64,000 nucleotides of DNA from an uncultured Collinsella sp. (GTDB taxonomy: Bacteria > Actinomycetota > Coriobacteriia > Coriobacteriales > Coriobacteriaceae): the NCBI GenBank assembly GCA_900541065.1, contig UQIE01000001.1:186001-250000 (forward strand). The letters run 5' to 3'. Shown piece by piece: positions 8,271 through 16,156 of this stretch; positions within the stretch are counted from its first letter, which is position 1, and every line of letters starts with the position of its first letter. The notes under the pieces were generated by a model. The model was not told the DNA's origin. It saw nothing but the letters and a program-made list of their open reading frames with translations, and did not search any database. A program made the translations under genes and the position numbers.

Positions 8271-8281
8271 CGTTACCACTT

Positions 8282-8499
8282 GATAGAGGCGCGGGCACGA
8301 AGAGCCGCGGGCGAGCCGGCAGGCTTTGACCCCGCGGGGAGGCGAAACCCGCCGAACTGGGTTTTTCAGGCACGAACAACCTGGTGGGCCTGCGGGAAAC
8401 ACCCGCAGGACTGTCTGCAGCAATGCGGGAGCGCTATCCGGACATTGGGTCCACGCTATGCGGATTCGATGCGCAGATGGCGCCGTCTGGATAGCGAGG
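8282..8499 (+). promoter_or_regulatory. Lysine riboswitch (L box) and expression platform
   Basis: The conserved lysine aptamer pattern is visible: GATAGAGGCGC at 8282, AAGAGCCGCGGG, GGGGAGGCGAAACCCGCCGAA, GGGCCTGCGGGAAACACCCG leading to CAGGACTGTC, and GGGAGCGCTATC ending at 8438. GATAG pairs with CTATC as P1. Downstream, CTGGATAGCG (8487-8496) is complementary to the 3' strand of P1 (CGCTATCCGG) and abuts GCGAGG (8494-8499), the ribosome site of the next gene. A CAGAT/GTCTG hairpin lies between. No U-tract is present, so control of translation (or Rho) is more likely than intrinsic termination. Known logic: lysine binding turns the operon off. Confidence 0.9.
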
Positions 8500-8509
8500 T
8501 TTACGGGAC

Positions 8510-10819
8510 ATGGCATTGACCCCCAACGAGGCATATGCGGCCAAGCAGCCGTTTGTGGACAAGGAGACACTCGAGCATATCGTCGAGCAGTTCCCCACGC
8601 CGTTTCATCTATACGACGAGGCAGGCATCCGCCGCAACATGCAAGAAGTGCGCGACGCCTTTGCATGGAACCCGGGCTTTAAGGAGTACTTTGCCGTCAA
8701 GGCCAACCCCAACCCGGCGCTCATCTCCATTCTCAACGAATACGGCTGCGGCTGCGACTGCTCGAGCTATACCGAGCTCATGATCGCCCGCTCGCTGGGT
8801 ATCACGGGACACGACATCATGTTCTCGTCCAACGATACGCCGGCTGCCGACTTTGAGCTCGCCGACAAGCTGGGTGCCATCGTCAACTTTGACGACATCA
8901 GCCACATCGAGTTCTTTGAGCGTGTTGCGGGACCCATCCCCAAAACGGTCAGCTGCCGCTTTAATCCAGGCGGCCTGTTCCGGCTCTCCAACGGCATCAT
9001 GGACAACCCAGGCGACTCCAAATATGGCATGACCACCGAGCAGCTCTTCGAGGCCTTCCGCATGCTCAAAGCCAAGGGCGCCGAGGACTTTGGCATCCAC
9101 GCATTCCTTGCCAGCAACACCGTCACCAACGACTACTACCCCGAGCTCGCGCGTATCCTCTTTGAGCTTGCCGTACGCCTGGAGCGCGAGACCGGCGCAC
9201 ACGTCGCCTTCATCAATCTGTCCGGCGGCGTCGGCATCCCCTACCTGCCCGAGCAGCAGGCCAACGACATTCGCGCCATCGGCGAGGGAGTACACGCGGC
9301 ATACGACGAGATCCTGGTTCCCGCCGGCATGGGCGATGTGGCCATCTGCACTGAGATGGGCCGCTTTATGATGGGCCCCTACGGCTGTCTGGTCACCAAG
9401 GCTATCCACGAGAAGCAGATCTACAAGGACTATATCGGTGTCGATGCAAGCGCCGTCGATTTGATTCGCCCTGCCATGTATGGCGCCTACCACCACATTA
9501 CGGTGATGGGTCAGCCGGGCGGCGCCGACAAGGCCACGGCGCCCGTCACGAACACCTATGACATCACGGGCAATCTGTGCGAGAACAACGATAAGTTCGC
9601 CATCGACCGCGAGCTTCCGCATATCGACATGGGCGACCTGCTCGTGATTCACGACACCGGCGCGCATGGCCACTCTATGGGCTACAACTACAACGGCCGC
9701 CTGCGCTCCGCCGAGGTCCTGCTGCGCCCCGATGGCTCGGCAGACCTCATTCGCCGCGCCGAGCGCCCGGGCGATTACTTTGCCACGCTCGACGTGCTGC
9801 CGTGCGGCCGCGAGCTGCTGGCCAAATCGCGCGCCGAAAGCGCCCGCCATCGCGCTCAGGACGAGCGCCTAGCAGTCGCCGCCCAATGGAACAAACGCGT
9901 CCAGATCGCGGAAGCGAAGGAGAAGAACATGGATATCCGCAATCTCGAGGGCTCAATCGTCGCCCTTGTCACGCCGTTTAAAAAGGACGGCAGTGTCGAC
10001 TTTGACGCGCTTGAGCGCCTTATCGATTTCCACCTGCAAAATGGCACTGACGCCATCCTCACCCTGGGCACCACCGGTGAGAGTGCCACGATGACCGATG
10101 ACGAGGACAACTCCGTCGTCGCCGCTGTGGTCAAGCATGTTGCAGGACGCGTCCCCGTTATTGCCGGCTCGGGCTCCAACTCCACGCAGACCATGCTCAC
10201 CAAGTCGCTCACCTATCAGGGCCTGGGCGCCGACGGTCTGCTGCTCATCACCCCCTACTACAACAAGTCCAATGAAGAGGGTATCTATCAGCACTTTAAG
10301 ACCGTCGCCGATGCCGTGGACATCCCCTGCATCCTGTACAACATCCCCGGCCGCTGTGGCTGCGGCATCAGCGAGCGCAACGTAGAACGCCTGGCCGCGC
10401 ACCCCAACATCATGGGTATTAAGGAGGCCTCGGGCAACGTCGCCTACGCGGCCAAGATCGCCCACCTGCTGTCAGACGACTTCCGCATGTACTCGGGCGA
10501 GGACGCGCTTACCGTACCGCTCATGAGTCTGGGCGCCTCGGGCACCATCAGCGTGTGGGCAGACGTGCAGCCGCAGCTCGTGCATGACATGTGCCGTGCC
10601 TATTTGGACGGTGACGTGGCGCGTGCCCGCGATATCCAAATTGCCGGCCAGCCGCTCATCAATGCCCTCTTTAGTGAGGTCAACCCCATCCCCGTCAAAG
10701 AGGCGCTCGCCCAAATGGGTATGATCGAGGCAAACTACCGCATGCCGCTGTGCCCCATGGCAGACGACACGCGCTCTGCACTTACCGATGCTCTGAAGGG
10801 GGCTGGTCTGCTTGATTAA
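8510..10819 (+). CDS. LysA-DapA fusion: diaminopimelate decarboxylase / 4-hydroxy-tetrahydrodipicolinate synthase
   Basis: One uninterrupted 769-codon frame. Residues 1-430 are a PLP-dependent meso-diaminopimelate decarboxylase of the anaerobe type, with YFAVKANPNP (PLP lysine about residue 64), GIHAFLASNTVTNDYYPEL, NLSGGVGIPYLPEQ and CENNDKFAIDR. Residues 474-769 are a full-length DapA with GTTGES, LYNIPGR (Tyr 610) and GIKEASG (Schiff-base Lys 638). About 40 charged residues link them. DapA's own ATG at 9929 is in frame behind AAGGAGAAG, so free DapA may also be made. The enzymes catalyse the last and first committed steps of the lysine pathway. It is the first gene after the riboswitch; dapB overlaps its end. 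A single missed stop in the sequence cannot be excluded. Confidence 0.88.
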   Translation: MALTPNEAYAAKQPFVDKETLEHIVEQFPTPFHLYDEAGIRRNMQEVRDAFAWNPGFKEYFAVKANPNPALISILNEYGCGCDCSSYTELMIARSLGITGHDIMFSSNDTPAADFELADKLGAIVNFDDISHIEFFERVAGPIPKTVSCRFNPGGLFRLSNGIMDNPGDSKYGMTTEQLFEAFRMLKAKGAEDFGIHAFLASNTVTNDYYPELARILFELAVRLERETGAHVAFINLSGGVGIPYLPEQQANDIRAIGEGVHAAYDEILVPAGMGDVAICTEMGRFMMGPYGCLVTKAIHEKQIYKDYIGVDASAVDLIRPAMYGAYHHITVMGQPGGADKATAPVTNTYDITGNLCENNDKFAIDRELPHIDMGDLLVIHDTGAHGHSMGYNYNGRLRSAEVLLRPDGSADLIRRAERPGDYFATLDVLPCGRELLAKSRAESARHRAQDERLAVAAQWNKRVQIAEAKEKNMDIRNLEGSIVALVTPFKKDGSVDFDALERLIDFHLQNGTDAILTLGTTGESATMTDDEDNSVVAAVVKHVAGRVPVIAGSGSNSTQTMLTKSLTYQGLGADGLLLITPYYNKSNEEGIYQHFKTVADAVDIPCILYNIPGRCGCGISERNVERLAAHPNIMGIKEASGNVAYAAKIAHLLSDDFRMYSGEDALTVPLMSLGASGTISVWADVQPQLVHDMCRAYLDGDVARARDIQIAGQPLINALFSEVNPIPVKEALAQMGMIEANYRMPLCPMADDTRSALTDALKGAGLLD

Positions 10820-11552
10820 GACCGTCATTATGGGAACGGGCCGCATGGGCTCGCTCATCCGCACCACCGCCGAGGGCGTTGTCGACGCCGCCGGTCAACC
10901 CGTTTTTGATATCGTGGCCCAGATTGGCTTCGATTTGAGCAAGCTCGAGAACGCACCGGCTGCCGATGTGATTATCGACTTCTCGAACGTCGTGACCTTC
11001 GATGCCGTCGTCGCCTATGTCGAGCGCACGGGCGCGGCGTTGGTCTCGGGCACCACAGGCTACACCCCCGAGCAGATGGACCGTCTGCGCGAGCTGGGCC
11101 AGAACACCCGCGTTATGCACTCGGGCAATTACTCCATCGGCATCGCAGCCCTGCGTCATCTAGTGGCCCAGGCCACGCGCGAGTTGCCCGGCTTTGACTG
11201 CGAAATCGTCGAGACGCACCATAACCAAAAGGTCGACGCCCCCAGCGGTACCGCCAAGCTGCTGCTCGACGCCGTAGTCGAGGCCGAGCCCGAGACAGGC
11301 TACCACCCCGTCTACGGACGCGAGGGCATGTGCGGCGCGCGCGATCCCAAGGAGATCGGCATGCACTCGCTGCGCGGTGGCACTGTCGCCGGCGTCCACG
11401 AAGTGAGTTTCTTTGGCCAGGACGAGGAGGTCACGCTCACCCACCGCGCCACGAGCCGTCAGATCTTCGTCAACGGCGCCCTGGCCGCCGCCCAGAAGCT
11501 CGTCACCCGCGAACCCGGCTTCTATACGTTCGACCAGGTCATGTTTGCCTAA
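10812..11552 (+). CDS. dapB: 4-hydroxy-tetrahydrodipicolinate reductase
   Basis: A 246-residue DapB with the N-terminal dinucleotide loop GTGRMG, the SGTTGYT strand, the active-site ETHHNQKVDAPSGTA (the Lys and the Ser-Gly-Thr contact the substrate) and LRGGTVAGVHEVSFFGQDE. It reduces the DapA product with NAD(P)H. It starts at TTG, sharing 8 bases with the end of the lysA-dapA frame and with AAGGGGG nine bases upstream, so translation is coupled. Length is normal for the shorter Gram-positive form. Confidence 0.95.
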   Translation: MIKTVIMGTGRMGSLIRTTAEGVVDAAGQPVFDIVAQIGFDLSKLENAPAADVIIDFSNVVTFDAVVAYVERTGAALVSGTTGYTPEQMDRLRELGQNTRVMHSGNYSIGIAALRHLVAQATRELPGFDCEIVETHHNQKVDAPSGTAKLLLDAVVEAEPETGYHPVYGREGMCGARDPKEIGMHSLRGGTVAGVHEVSFFGQDEEVTLTHRATSRQIFVNGALAAAQKLVTREPGFYTFDQVMFA

Positions 11553-11591
11553 CCAGGTATCAACCGAATCCACCCAAAGGAGAGATAGCAA

Positions 11592-12311
11592 ATGAGCAAC
11601 GCAGCCGAGATGAATGCCCAGGAGATTATCAACTACATCGCCACCGCGCCCAAAAAGACACCTGTCAAGCTATACGTGCGCGAGAAGCCCGGCATGAAGG
11701 TTGCCTGGGGCGACGCACATGTCTACGGCGGCCGTCGCGGCAAGACCGTCTTTGGCGACTGGGATGAGCTCAAGGCCATCCTCGATGCCAATGCCGACTC
11801 CATCGACTACTACGATGTCGAGAATGACTGCCGCAACTCTGCCGTGCCCATGCTCGACCTTAAGGGCATCAACGCCCGCATCGAGCCGGGCGCGATCATC
11901 CGTGACCGCGTCGAGATCGGCGATCGCGCCGTCATCATGATGGGCGCCATCATCAACATCGGCTCCGTCATTGGCGAAGGCTCCATGATTGATATGGGCG
12001 CCGTGCTGGGCGGCCGCGCCACCGTGGGCAAGAACTGCCACATCGGCGCCGGCACCGTGCTGGCAGGCGTTGTGGAGCCCGCCAGCGCCACGCCCGTCAT
12101 CATCGAGGACGATGTCATGATCGGCGCCAACGCCGTGGTCCTGGAGGGCGTGCACGTAGGCAAGGGCGCTGTCGTTGCCGCCGGCGCCGTGTGCGTCGAG
12201 GATGTCCCCGCCGGCGCCGTCGTGGCCGGTGTCCCCGCCCGCGTCATCAAGATGCGCGACGAGAAGACCGACAGCAAGACCGGTCTCGAGGAAGGCCTGC
12301 GCCAGCTGTAG
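11592..12311 (+). CDS. dapH: Tetrahydrodipicolinate N-acetyltransferase
   Basis: A 239-residue left-handed beta-helix acyltransferase: the N-terminal helical domain (AQEIINYIATAPKKTPVKLYV) and hexapeptide repeats from about residue 90 (ARIEPGAIIRDRVEIGDRAV, IGAGTVLAGVVEPASATPVI, IGANAVVLEGVHVGKGAVVA) match the Bacillus DapH/YkuQ type that acetylates rather than succinylates. This assigns the organism's lysine pathway to the N-acetyl branch. AAAGGAG lies nine bases before the ATG. It is the last gene of the riboswitch operon, 39 bases after dapB. Confidence 0.95.
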   Translation: MSNAAEMNAQEIINYIATAPKKTPVKLYVREKPGMKVAWGDAHVYGGRRGKTVFGDWDELKAILDANADSIDYYDVENDCRNSAVPMLDLKGINARIEPGAIIRDRVEIGDRAVIMMGAIINIGSVIGEGSMIDMGAVLGGRATVGKNCHIGAGTVLAGVVEPASATPVIIEDDVMIGANAVVLEGVHVGKGAVVAAGAVCVEDVPAGAVVAGVPARVIKMRDEKTDSKTGLEEGLRQL

Positions 12312-12312
12312 G

Positions 12313-12398
12313 GTTACGCGGTTTTACCAAACCGCGTAACTAGTCGACGCTCCACCTTTGGTTCCGTCGTTCTAACGAACGACGGACCAGTCGACGCT
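12313..12398. repeat. Two tandem palindromes, each followed by AGTCGACGCT
   Basis: Immediately after the dapH stop: a 12-bp perfect hairpin GTTACGCGGTTT-TACC-AAACCGCGTAAC (12313-12340) then AGTCGACGCT, followed by CCGTCGTTC/GAACGACGG (12364-12385) then AGTCGACGCT again (12389-12398). Neither hairpin is followed by a U-tract. The first may still end or stabilise the dap transcript. Confidence 0.6.
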
Positions 12399-12400
12399 GC

Positions 12401-12500
12401 AAACGCCCCTAAGCGGCAATCTGACGTTCAATCGTCGGTCGCGTACCGAAGTACGCTTCCCTCCTCTTTCACGTCACCTTGCTCGCCTAGGGGCGTTTTC
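12401..12500 (-). ncRNA. Candidate structured RNA or intergenic repeat element
   Basis: An 11-bp closing stem (AAACGCCCCTA at 12401-12411 with TAGGGGCGTTT at 12488-12498) encloses 76 bases with further helices: GACG/CGTC (12423-12436) and GCGTAC/GTACGC (12441-12456). Read on the minus strand the latter has a cUUCGg tetraloop, the very stable RNA form, favouring a minus-strand RNA. On the plus strand the closing stem is followed by TTTT. No family is recognised; it could also be a terminator with a large loop or a mobile intergenic repeat. Confidence 0.4.
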
Positions 12501-12543
12501 GCTGACGTATGCTCAACCTGCAACGTAATTCAGCCCCAAGCAA

Positions 12544-12582
12544 CAAAGGCCGAAGTCCCGAAGGGCTTCGACCTTTGTTTTT
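12544..12582. terminator. Bidirectional terminator between dapH and the nucleoid-associated protein gene
   Basis: CAAAGGCCGAAG pairs with CTTCGACCTTTG around TCCCGAAGGG, followed by TTTTT on the plus strand and TTTGTTG on the minus strand. Confidence 0.75.
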
Positions 12583-12601
12583 CAGCAGCGTCCAGCGCAG
12601 C

Positions 12602-13606
12602 TTATCGATTCTCAATTGACCCGATATTTTTGAGCTCGATGGAAATGAGGCCGTTGGGCTCGTTGACGAACTCAATGTACTCGGAGTTCGAACCCATCTC
12701 GGCCGGGAAGCTGATCTCGATACCCGTGTCGGTACGGATCTTGTGATTGCGCACGGCCGCGCGTTCGACCTGCTTGCGCTCCACGGGCACACGCTCAGGC
12801 ACCTTCTCCTCGGTCAGTGCCGCGCGCACGCTCTCCTTGATGACCGGCTCGTCCTCAAAGACCTCGTCGACGATATCCCAAGGGGGCAGTTCCTCGTCAT
12901 CCTCAACTTTCTCGGCAACAGCAGCCTTAACCTTGGCGAGTGCTACAGCCGTGTTGGCACCGTGCTCCTCGGCGACTTCCTCGACCACACGCGTCACGGT
13001 GTCGATGACTTCCTTGCCCGATACCCCCGTGTCGCACTGCAGCAGGCCATCGGGAATGAGCATGCGATCCTCGCCGGCAATCTTGCGCTTCTTATCCACA
13101 TAGCCGATCTCCATGGTGCTTGCACGCACGATTGCATAGCTCGGCACCTTTTGCGAGGGATTCGGCAGAATGGCGTAGTGGCGCGCAATGTCGTTGCGCA
13201 CCTCGCCCTCTTCGCGACCCACCTCGTGCATAAAAGCCTGCTTGGAGCCCAGCAGCATCACGGCAAACCAGCGGGCATCCTCATCGTCATCAAAGTCCGC
13301 CACAAGCACGTCAGTGGACTCGGCTTTCTCGGCCTTGGTAAGTTCGGAAGAGATGAACTCCGCAATCTGCTGAGACAGATCCACGAACTCACGCTCACCA
13401 AAGAAATAGCCCTTGAGCTCGCCGCCGAATGCGGAGTTCTCGGCAAACGTGGCACGCTTGTTATCAGCCGAGGTACGAGCGCGCCGCAGGTGCGTGGTTA
13501 CGAAATTACGCACGGTGCGGCTCTCGATATCGAGCTCGCGCTGGCTCATAACGTTGACGGCAGAGTCAAAGTCCAGGATATGCAGAATCGCGTGATTGAT
13601 TTTCAT
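12602..13606 (-). CDS. 37-kDa nucleoid-associated protein (NdpA/YejK family)
   Basis: A protein of about 334 residues starting MKINHAILHILDFDSAVNVM, the typical N-terminus of the bacterial nucleoid-associated protein family. Further family features: FFGEREFVDLSQQIAEFIS, FAVMLLGSKQAFMHEV and a C-terminal ISFPAEMGSNSEYIEFVNEP (NGLISIELKNIG at the end). Expected to be cytoplasmic and DNA-bound. The ATG three codons inside the longest frame is chosen because the upstream ACGGA would overlap the earlier one. It is transcribed alone, convergent to the lysine operon. Confidence 0.88.
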   Translation of the reverse strand: MKINHAILHILDFDSAVNVMSQRELDIESRTVRNFVTTHLRRARTSADNKRATFAENSAFGGELKGYFFGEREFVDLSQQIAEFISSELTKAEKAESTDVLVADFDDDEDARWFAVMLLGSKQAFMHEVGREEGEVRNDIARHYAILPNPSQKVPSYAIVRASTMEIGYVDKKRKIAGEDRMLIPDGLLQCDTGVSGKEVIDTVTRVVEEVAEEHGANTAVALAKVKAAVAEKVEDDEELPPWDIVDEVFEDEPVIKESVRAALTEEKVPERVPVERKQVERAAVRNHKIRTDTGIEISFPAEMGSNSEYIEFVNEPNGLISIELKNIGSIENR

Positions 13607-13691
13607 ATACGGCATTCCGTTCTAGATCGATTTCGGCACGAACCAGTATAGCGGTCGATCCCGCCCCAGGCGCATCGAAGATTGGTGCATC

Positions 13692-14930
13692 GGGGACAGG
13701 TTGCTTTGCACCAATGGTTAGCGCAGGAGCTCGGACTGCCAAGCCTCGAGCTGTTCTGCCAAGCTCTTGCCGGCAGCGGGCATGTCGATCTGGGGACGTT
13801 TGGGCAGAAGCGCACACTTAAGAATCGCAACGATAGTCTGCGAGACAAAGCGTCGCGTATCCTTGTCAAAGCCTTGCGCAGCCTGGAGCATCACGGGCAG
13901 GCTCTCGCGCAGATTCCCAGCGATATCCGCAAACCGCTCAGCACCCGTAGCCTCAAGCACGGAGAACAACGCATCTACAAAACGCTCGCGCTCGTTAGGC
14001 GACACCGCAAGCAGCATCTCGCGAATGGAGCCATCAACGTATCGAGCACCGGCGGACAGGCGCTCACAGTACACGAAGTCGCGACCATCAACCACCCAGC
14101 TAAAGGGATTATGCTGAAGCAGGCTGAACTCGGTGCTCTCAACGATGGCATAGTCCTCCTGTGTCTCGAACATCATGCCAAAGATCGACGACCGAGGTAG
14201 CGTCTTGTCGATTCGACCGGATAGATCGGCGAAGGCGTTGCCGCTCAGAAACTCCTCGACGAAGCCCGGACCATCATGGGAATACGCCCGTTCGATTCGC
14301 TCACGGGCGACATCGGGGCACATCGCCGCACCGTACACCGCAAGGTTTCCACCCTTGGAATGACCTCCGCACAAAAGCGGCCCGTCAATCGCATCCGCCG
14401 CCTCGTCTACATAACGCGCCGCGGATTCCTGGGCCGGCACAGGACACCGGAACGCCATGTTAAAGTCCTCTTTCCAGCCCACAATCGTGCTGTCGGTCCC
14501 CCGGAAGGCAAGATAGCTAAACCCCGCCGGAAATCGGAACGTCATGGCCGCAAACTGCTCCGTTGTCTCGGCATCACTCACGCTACGATAGCCGCAAACA
14601 CGAACGCCACGGTAGCGAGGGCTTGCTGCCACAGCCTCCAACAGGGCACGACTCCCCTCCGGATCCCACAGGTCGCCAATCATGTCTTGGTAGCACTCGG
14701 CGCGCAGCAGCTCGCGTACGTCTAGGCCCTGCCAGTTCGTCAGCTCCGCCATATCACCCGGCAAACGCAAATAGGACAACCACGCAAAGACCAGGCTATC
14801 CACCGCGCAGAACGGCCGTTCCTCAAACGGATCAAACGCTGTCTGGGCATAGGTCAAAAAATTAGGCGAATCCGACATGGCCCTCCCATCAACTATGGTG
14901 CATTGGGGTGGTGCAAAGTAACCTGACCCC
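13692..14930. repeat. Inverted GGGGACAGGTT repeat pair bracketing a single gene
   Basis: GGGGACAGGTTGCTTTGCACC at 13692-13712 recurs inverted at 14910-14930 with two differences in 21. Both are preceded on the plus strand by GGTGCAT(C/T)GGGG. The left copy can also fold by itself (TTGGTGCA with TGCACCAA). The pair encloses exactly one gene. A related pair encloses another single gene at 34910-35656. Confidence 0.6.
13718..14878 (-). CDS. DUF2974 (Mbeg1-like) alpha/beta hydrolase
   Basis: A 386-residue protein of the Mbeg1-like/DUF2974 family. Seen: the N-terminal FDPFEERPFCAVDSLVFAWL, the SYLAFRGTDSTIVGWKEDFN strand near residue 125 and the nucleophile elbow LLCGGHSKGGNLAVYGA (Ser about residue 172). 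A later SHDGPGF supplies an Asp candidate. The lipase-like GxSxG motif suggests a serine hydrolase; its substrate is unknown. No signal peptide is seen. It is a single gene enclosed by inverted GGGGACAGGTT repeats, which may reflect past movement. Confidence 0.85.
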   Translation of the reverse strand: MSDSPNFLTYAQTAFDPFEERPFCAVDSLVFAWLSYLRLPGDMAELTNWQGLDVRELLRAECYQDMIGDLWDPEGSRALLEAVAASPRYRGVRVCGYRSVSDAETTEQFAAMTFRFPAGFSYLAFRGTDSTIVGWKEDFNMAFRCPVPAQESAARYVDEAADAIDGPLLCGGHSKGGNLAVYGAAMCPDVARERIERAYSHDGPGFVEEFLSGNAFADLSGRIDKTLPRSSIFGMMFETQEDYAIVESTEFSLLQHNPFSWVVDGRDFVYCERLSAGARYVDGSIREMLLAVSPNERERFVDALFSVLEATGAERFADIAGNLRESLPVMLQAAQGFDKDTRRFVSQTIVAILKCALLPKRPQIDMPAAGKSLAEQLEAWQSELLR

Positions 14931-14937
14931 CCGCACT

Positions 14938-14973
14938 AAAAAGGCGCCCGGACCGTGTGGCCCGGACGCCTTT
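14938..14973 (-). terminator. Terminator of ldh
   Basis: On the minus strand AAAGGCGTCCGGG pairs with CCGGGCGCCTTT and is followed by TTTTT. Confidence 0.85.
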
Positions 14974-15004
14974 CATTGTAGCCTGTTGCCCAAAAGAGCT
15001 TGAT

Positions 15005-15955
15005 TTAGCAGGAGAAGTCGACGCTGTCGATGATGTCCTTGAGGGCCTTGGCGGAGGCGGTGAGCTCATGCTGCTCGTCATCGTTCAGCGGCACGGGGAC
15101 GCGGCAGACGACGCCGTCGCGGCCAACGACCGTCGGCATGGAGATGGCCAGATCGGACAGGCCATACTCGCCCACCATGAGCGAGGAAACGGGCAGAACG
15201 GTCTGCTCATCACGCATAACGGCGGTGCAGATGCGCTTGACGGCCATGGCGACGCCATAGTAGGTGGCGTGCTTCTTCTCGATGATGGTGTAGGCGGAGT
15301 TCTTAACGTCCTCGGCGATGCGCTTCTCGGCGGTCTCATGCTCCAGGTGGCCGTGAAGCTCGCAGAAGGTGTTCAGCGGCACGCCGGCAACCTGGGCGCT
15401 GGACCAAGCGACAAACTCGGAGTCGCCGTGCTCACCCATGACATAGGCCTGAACGTCGCGCGGGTCAACCTCGACGTGGGCACCAAGCATCTGCTGCAGA
15501 CGGCCAGTGTCGAGCACGGTGCCGGAGCCGATGACATGGCCCTCGGGCAGGCCGGACATCTTGATGGCAGCATAGGTCAGAACATCAACCGGGTTGGAGA
15601 CGATTAGCAGAATGCCGTCGAAGCCGGACTTCTTAATCTCGGGGATAATGGACTTAAAGATGTTGACGTTCTTGTTGACCAGGTCCAGGCGGGTCTCACC
15701 GGGCTTCTGGGCAGCGCCAGCGGTGACGACGATCATGGCGGCGTCGGCGACATCGGAATAATCGCCGGCGTAGATCTTCATCGGCTCGGCAAACGTCATG
15801 CCGTGCGCGATATCCAGAGCCTCACCCTCGGCGCGGTTCTTGTCCACGTCGATGAGGACCATCTCGGAAAACAGACCGCTCTGCATCAGAGCGAACGCCG
15901 AAGACGAACCGACGAAACCGCAGCCGACAATAGCGACCTTCTTCTCGTTAACCAT
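15005..15955 (-). CDS. ldh: L-lactate dehydrogenase
   Basis: A 316-residue NAD-dependent L-lactate dehydrogenase: VAIVGCGFVGSSSAFAL nucleotide loop, VTAGAAQKPGETRLDL substrate loop (Gln/Arg pair favours pyruvate over oxaloacetate), IVSNPVDVLTY, GTVLDTGRL and the catalytic GEHGDSE. It regenerates NAD+ by reducing pyruvate in fermentation. The ATG follows GGGAG at seven bases. A strong hairpin lies in its leader. It is transcribed alone. Confidence 0.96.
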   Translation of the reverse strand: MVNEKKVAIVGCGFVGSSSAFALMQSGLFSEMVLIDVDKNRAEGEALDIAHGMTFAEPMKIYAGDYSDVADAAMIVVTAGAAQKPGETRLDLVNKNVNIFKSIIPEIKKSGFDGILLIVSNPVDVLTYAAIKMSGLPEGHVIGSGTVLDTGRLQQMLGAHVEVDPRDVQAYVMGEHGDSEFVAWSSAQVAGVPLNTFCELHGHLEHETAEKRIAEDVKNSAYTIIEKKHATYYGVAMAVKRICTAVMRDEQTVLPVSSLMVGEYGLSDLAISMPTVVGRDGVVCRVPVPLNDDEQHELTASAKALKDIIDSVDFSC

Positions 15956-15982
15956 TAGAAACTCCCATCTCTCTCCACAAAC

Positions 15983-16011
15983 AAGCCGCCCGGGAACGAC
16001 CCGAGCGGCTT
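15983..16011 (-). promoter_or_regulatory. Hairpin between the aminotransferase gene and ldh
   Basis: AAGCCGCTCGGG pairs with CCCGGGCGGCTT on the minus strand, followed by GTTTG. It may end the upstream aminotransferase transcript or act in the ldh leader. The U-tract is short, so both readings stay open. Confidence 0.55.
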
Positions 16012-16156
16012 GCCGTAATCCCAATACATCCAATCGGGACTTTGATTATGCTCCTATTCGCAGCCAAAAATCGACCGTTTACCGAAATTGTTTGCAGAAT
16101 TCGTAAAATAACTGCACGAAATCGGTTTCGAGCTATTGACGAGCCGAAATAGCTTT

